This document shows positions 5,969-8,424 of a stretch of DNA of 8,424 nt, one piece after another. This DNA comes from Microcaldota archaeon (GTDB lineage Archaea; Micrarchaeota; Micrarchaeia; Micrarchaeales; CABMGC01). Position 1 is the stretch's first letter. The number at the start of each line of letters is the position of its first letter. The notes beneath the pieces are model-generated. The model was given only the letters and a program-made list of their open reading frames with translations. It was not told where the DNA came from and searched no databases. The translations under genes were made by a program, and so were the position numbers. Location of the stretch: the NCBI GenBank assembly GCA_028866975.1, contig JAGWHG010000005.1, forward strand, positions 1 through 8,424, in the 5' to 3' direction.

Positions 5969-7441
5969 TCAAATCTCTTCTATTTTTGCTATCTCACTTA
6001 GCTTTTGCTCTGTGAGCTTTTCATCCGCTCCGACTGTGACCCTTGCCATAACTGCGATGTACTTTGTGAGGCCTACTTCCTGGCCTTCGGGGGTTTCTGA
6101 CGGGCAGATCTTGCCCCACTGCGTGCCGTGCACGTCCCTTGCCCTAAAGTGAGGGTGCTTCTTTGCCAGCGGCGACTTTATCCTCCTGAGATGAGTATAG
6201 GTGCTGATGAGATTTGTCCTGTCGAGTACCTGCGAGACTCCCGTCTGCCCTGCGACCCAAGTTCCTGTTCCCATCGCGTAGTTTATTTTCTCCGTTAGGG
6301 TGTCTGGGCTGATTATAGTCTGTATTGTCATCTTCCTTCCACGTGCGCTGGTCCTCTCTATTTGGTACTTAACGTCTTTGACAAAGAACCTAAATGCATA
6401 GGCAAAGAGCTCCTCCATAAGCTCGCCTGCGAACTTGACCCTCTTGTTTGCGTAGTGGTCCTTGTCGTCCTGCTTGACATACTTGTTTGAAACTAGCGAT
6501 GCCTTCTTTGCCATCTCGATTAGGTATCTTGCCTTCTCCTTCCTTACGGCCGGATCCGTGCCGAGATGCGGCAGTAGATAAGTATCAATCTGCGTCTCTG
6601 CCCTCTTCTGCTGGTATTCTTTTGCCTGGCCTGGCGCTGCAAGCTTTCCGATTTCAAGGGCAGCTTCAGCCGGACCTAGGTCCTGTGCCTCGTTGACTTC
6701 TATGTTGAGAAGCATGTCGTTCTTGACCGCCTGAATGTCTGAGACTATCTCAATCATCTCCTTTGGCTGCATGCCAAGGGCCCTGAGCATCATGATAAAT
6801 CCGATCGGCTTTGGCGCAGTCGGGAAGTTTACAGAGAAGTTGCCATGTGAGTCCCTGCTCACAACGCACCTTGCCCTAAATCCTGCAGCTGTTGAAAACA
6901 CCTTGCTGACCGCCTCCGCCCCGCCCTTCTCCTTTGTCGTCATTATCCTGTTTGGCGCAAGGTCCTCAAGGCCGATGAGCACCCTCTCCGTTCCTTTTAT
7001 TATGAAATATCCTCCAGGGTCCTCAGGGTCCTCTCCGTTCTCTTGAAGCTGCGACTTTGTCATGGTCTTCATGTGGCAGATGCTGCTTCGCAGCATGACC
7101 GGCAGCTCTCCTACGAAGACCTCTCCGTATGAGGCAGGCTTTTCTATCCCCCTCACCACTGGGACGAATTCGAGGAACATCGGAGCTGCGTATGTGAGGT
7201 TTCGAAGCCTTGCCTCGTTTGGCATGATGTTTCTCCTTGAGCTGTCAGCCTCGATTATCGATGGCTTGTCGAGCCTTATCCTTCCAAGCTTTAGGGAGAA
7301 TCCTTCGACATTCGGCTCGATAGATGCCTGCTTGTCGACTATCTTTTGCAAGCCGAAATCGAGGAACCTATTGAAGCTCTCGATCTGGTGCTGCATCAAT
7401 GAATTTGAATTTATGTACGCGTCGATAAGTTCGTTTCCCAT
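5969..7441 (-). CDS. rpoB2: DNA-directed RNA polymerase subunit B''
   Basis: This 490-residue protein is the N-terminal part of the split second-largest RNAP subunit (protrusion, lobe and fork). Matching blocks are GELPVMLRSSIC (111-122), DPGGYFIIKGTERVLI (141-156) with LEDLAPNRI (158-166), DDKDHYANKRVKFAGELMEELF (325-346), GTWVAGQTGVSQVLDRTN (393-410), THLRRIKSPL (416-425) and ICPSETPEG (445-453). Gln399 stands where archaeal proteins usually have Arg (GGRTGVSQ), and the usual NCGLVKN after PEG is changed to EVGLTKY. The subunit ends about 20 residues after that point, the standard location of the natural B''/B' split, so this is not a frameshift. The ATG at 7441 is preceded by AGGTG (7448-7452), which overlaps the rpoH stop codon. 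Confidence 0.98.
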   Translation of the reverse strand: MGNELIDAYINSNSLMQHQIESFNRFLDFGLQKIVDKQASIEPNVEGFSLKLGRIRLDKPSIIEADSSRRNIMPNEARLRNLTYAAPMFLEFVPVVRGIEKPASYGEVFVGELPVMLRSSICHMKTMTKSQLQENGEDPEDPGGYFIIKGTERVLIGLEDLAPNRIMTTKEKGGAEAVSKVFSTAAGFRARCVVSRDSHGNFSVNFPTAPKPIGFIMMLRALGMQPKEMIEIVSDIQAVKNDMLLNIEVNEAQDLGPAEAALEIGKLAAPGQAKEYQQKRAETQIDTYLLPHLGTDPAVRKEKARYLIEMAKKASLVSNKYVKQDDKDHYANKRVKFAGELMEELFAYAFRFFVKDVKYQIERTSARGRKMTIQTIISPDTLTEKINYAMGTGTWVAGQTGVSQVLDRTNLISTYTHLRRIKSPLAKKHPHFRARDVHGTQWGKICPSETPEGQEVGLTKYIAVMARVTVGADEKLTEQKLSEIAKIEEI

Positions 7442-7450
7442 CTAAAACAC

Positions 7451-7699
7451 CTAACCTTCCACCACTACTCTGTAGTACTGGTACTTCTTGCCGCCGTCTT
7501 CTCTGCTGATCTTTACAATCTGGCCCGGCTTTGCCTTTCCGGCTAGAGCCGGATCTGTAGTGAATATCCTAGGCAGCTTCTCTGGGGTCGTCTTGAGCTC
7601 GTGAAGGTCCTTCTTTGCTTCGCTCTCTGATAGTATTTCGTGCTTTGGCACAAGGAGATTTTCATAAGATACGATGGATTGTTCCTTGTCCGGAGCCAA
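7451..7699 (-). CDS. rpoH: DNA-directed RNA polymerase subunit H (Rpb5 C-terminal domain)
   Basis: This 82-residue protein corresponds to the C-terminal assembly domain of eukaryotic Rpb5, which sits at the lower jaw of RNAP. The family pattern is clear: LLVPKHEILSESEA (15-28), TPEKLPRIFTTDPAL (38-52), KPGQIVKISRE (57-67) and YYRVVV near the end. Length is normal for archaeal RpoH. No ATG is available near the expected N-terminus. The TTG at 7699 is preceded by the strong Shine-Dalgarno AGGTGA (7704-7709), four bases away, so TTG is taken as the true start. It is the first gene of the RNAP operon, with TATA-like boxes at 7754-7761 and 7768-7779. Its stop lies within the ribosome-binding site of rpoB2, 9 bp before that start. 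Confidence 0.95.
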   Translation of the reverse strand: MAPDKEQSIVSYENLLVPKHEILSESEAKKDLHELKTTPEKLPRIFTTDPALAGKAKPGQIVKISREDGGKKYQYYRVVVEG

Positions 7700-7753
7700 G
7701 AATTCACCTAAAGACAGCGATAACTCTAACCGAGGCTAGTTAAAGTTGTATAG

Positions 7754-7761
7754 TATATAAA
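7754..7761 (-). promoter_or_regulatory. Candidate TATA box of the RNAP operon
   Basis: The minus strand reads TTTATATA. A start site about 26 bp downstream would fall near 7731, giving a leader of roughly 30 nt that contains the rpoH Shine-Dalgarno AGGTGA (7704-7709). A second box, TTTTTATAAG, lies about 17 bp further upstream (about 7770-7779) and could give an earlier start near 7748. No purine-rich BRE is obvious before 7761, so which box is used is uncertain. Confidence 0.6.
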
Positions 7762-7774
7762 CGAAAAGGCTTAT

Positions 7775-7792
7775 AAAAACTGCCCTTTGGGC
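7775..7792 (-). terminator. Short hairpin plus T-run after the membrane-protein gene
   Basis: On the minus strand GCCC-AAA-GGGC (7792 to 7782) can form a four-pair stem with a three-base loop. AG and then five Ts (7779 to 7775) follow. It begins about 22 bp after the stop of the four-helix membrane protein and so is well placed to end that transcript before the RNAP promoter. The stem is short; the T-run is probably what matters in an archaeon. Confidence 0.45.
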
Positions 7793-7813
7793 CTGCACCC
7801 ATACTACACGTGC

Positions 7814-8254
7814 CTATTCCTTTGCATAATAGAGCGCGGCGAAATACGCAAGATAGGCGAAGATGAAGCTGCCGCCCATCTGCGCAGAGAAAGAATTGTC
7901 AAGAAAACCAGACAGCACGAACAGAATTCCTCCTGCGATTGCAGAGACTACGGCAAAGAGGCCTATGATCGATGCTATTTTTGTTTCCTTGCTGCCGTTC
8001 CACGTAAAAGACATTGCAAGAACGGCTATCGCCAATGCGAGAATCAAAAACCCGTTGAGCATATGGATTATCAGCTCGGGCCCGACGCTTGCCACAGCCT
8101 GGAAAAATCCGAAATAGCCATTTACCTGCCCGCTCGGGAAGATGGCGAAGAGGTTTATCGCGTTGCCCAGCAGCCCTTGGAGTGTTATCAGCGCAATCAG
8201 CACTGTTATTGTAATGCGCAATTTCTTCATGCGCAATTTTGAGGTGCTAGGCAT
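7814..8254 (-). CDS. Small four-helix membrane protein, function unknown
   Basis: This 146-residue, strongly hydrophobic protein has a short basic N-terminus (KLRMKKLR) and about four membrane segments at roughly residues 12-30, 56-80, 91-114 and 122-142. The first helix leads into LQGLLGNAINLFAIFP. The second carries a histidine (HMLNGFLIL) and the third ends in a glycine-rich GGILF stretch. This layout recalls small archaeal four-helix proteins with a histidine in helix 2, but that is from memory, and no function or heme binding can be claimed. Starts at GTG 8263, ATG 8254 and ATG 8230 are possible. ATG 8254 is chosen because GGTGG lies just upstream and a TATA box at 8293-8300 would place transcription start near 8269. 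It lies upstream of rpoH on the same strand but is separated by 114 bp with terminator and promoter signals. Confidence 0.8.
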   Translation of the reverse strand: MPSTSKLRMKKLRITITVLIALITLQGLLGNAINLFAIFPSGQVNGYFGFFQAVASVGPELIIHMLNGFLILALAIAVLAMSFTWNGSKETKIASIIGLFAVVSAIAGGILFVLSGFLDNSFSAQMGGSFIFAYLAYFAALYYAKE

Positions 8255-8285
8255 ACGCGCCACCGCGATAAAGAGTAATAGCTCC

Positions 8286-8301
8286 GAAAGGGATATATAG
8301 C
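8286..8301. promoter_or_regulatory. Palindromic TATA box between divergent genes
   Basis: The sequence ATATATA at 8293-8299 is symmetric and lies between the membrane-protein gene (minus, ATG 8254) and the partial gene (plus, GTG 8331). Start sites 26 bp away would fall near 8269 on the minus strand and 8322 on the plus strand, giving leaders of about 15 and 9 nt, so it can serve either gene or both. The plus side has an A-rich GAAAGG just before the box, a better BRE than the minus side. No other convincing TATA box is seen between the two genes. Confidence 0.5.
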
Positions 8302-8330
8302 TCTGATTTTACTGATAGTTGTGTGATGTT

Positions 8331-8424
8331 GTGAACAGATCAGTCATTGTTTTTGCGCTCATACTGGTCGCACTTGGCGCGTTCGCATTCTTTAGCTATT
8401 ACAACCCGACAGCAGGCGGAGGAG
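8331..8424 (+). CDS. N-terminus of a membrane-anchored or exported protein (partial)
   Basis: The first 31 codons of a plus-strand gene are visible; the rest lies outside the window. The protein starts MNRSVIVFALILVALGAF and continues AFFSYYNPTAGGG. This is a short basic N-terminus, one hydrophobic helix of about 18 residues and then a small-residue, glycine-rich stretch, which fits a signal peptide or a single N-terminal membrane anchor. There is no lipobox cysteine in the visible part. GTG is taken as the start because the upstream ATG at 8326 is followed within two codons by a stop, and GTGAT (8323-8327) gives a ribosome-binding site at the same spacing as in the RNAP genes. Family and function cannot be judged. 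Confidence 0.65.
   Translation, partial: MNRSVIVFALILVALGAFAFFSYYNPTAGGG

Noticed and set aside
5964..5972. Possible frameshift splitting a single rpoB into two pieces
   Set aside because: The break falls at the known natural B''/B' boundary, both parts have normal termini and start/stop signals, and no conserved block is missing at the joint.
7726..7739. CTAGC/GTTAG hairpin in the rpoH leader as a regulatory element
   Set aside because: Five pairs including one G-U. The more likely start site (about 7731) would cut through it.
1..8424. Search for IS elements, CRISPR repeats, att sites or defence genes
   Set aside because: No transposase motifs, no regularly spaced direct repeats and no duplicated tRNA end were seen. 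The window is housekeeping sequence.

Overview
The window is archaeal. It is dominated by an RNA polymerase operon on the minus strand. The largest subunit is split into A' and A'' (universal in archaea) and the second-largest into B'' and B' (a split known from methanogens, halophiles, Archaeoglobus and some relatives). Other archaeal signs are TATA-type promoters, strong Shine-Dalgarno sites of the GGTGA type, a stand-alone RpoH (the Rpb5 C-terminal domain only), an Sm-like protein, and a tRNA gene with no encoded CCA. Many normally fixed RNAP positions are changed, which suggests a fast-evolving lineage. A DPANN-type archaeon is one possibility, but the window alone cannot place it.

Layout by position. 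1-109: short intergenic stretch with no gene that can be supported. 110-181 (-): tRNA-Ala(GGC), with its own TATA box at about 203-213. 252-473 (-): Lsm/SmAP protein. 524-7699 (-): rpoA2, rpoA1, rpoB1, rpoB2 and rpoH, transcribed in the order rpoH-rpoB2-rpoB1-rpoA1-rpoA2. 7700-7813: operon leader and promoter, plus a terminator-like element for the gene before it. 7814-8254 (-): small four-helix membrane protein of unknown function. 8255-8330: a divergent promoter region with one palindromic TATA box. 8331-8424 (+): N-terminus of a second membrane or exported protein, cut by the window edge.

The five RNAP genes together supply the whole catalytic core and the RpoH jaw subunit. They are packed with gaps of 4-9 bp, and upstream stop codons lie inside or next to the ribosome-binding sites of the next genes, so translation is probably coupled. 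The ribosomal and translation genes often found after rpoA2 in archaea (rpl30e, nusA, rpsL, rpsG, EF-1A) are absent, and lsm and tRNA-Ala occupy that place.

I see no mobile element, CRISPR array, toxin-antitoxin or defence cassette, and no clearly new system. The observations most worth checking are unusual residues at or near the RNAP active centre: a rewritten bridge-helix core in RpoA1 and three substitutions of near-invariant residues in RpoB1, all in otherwise intact genes. A fixed translation-start architecture (TGA, four bases, start codon) seen in six of eight genes is also notable.
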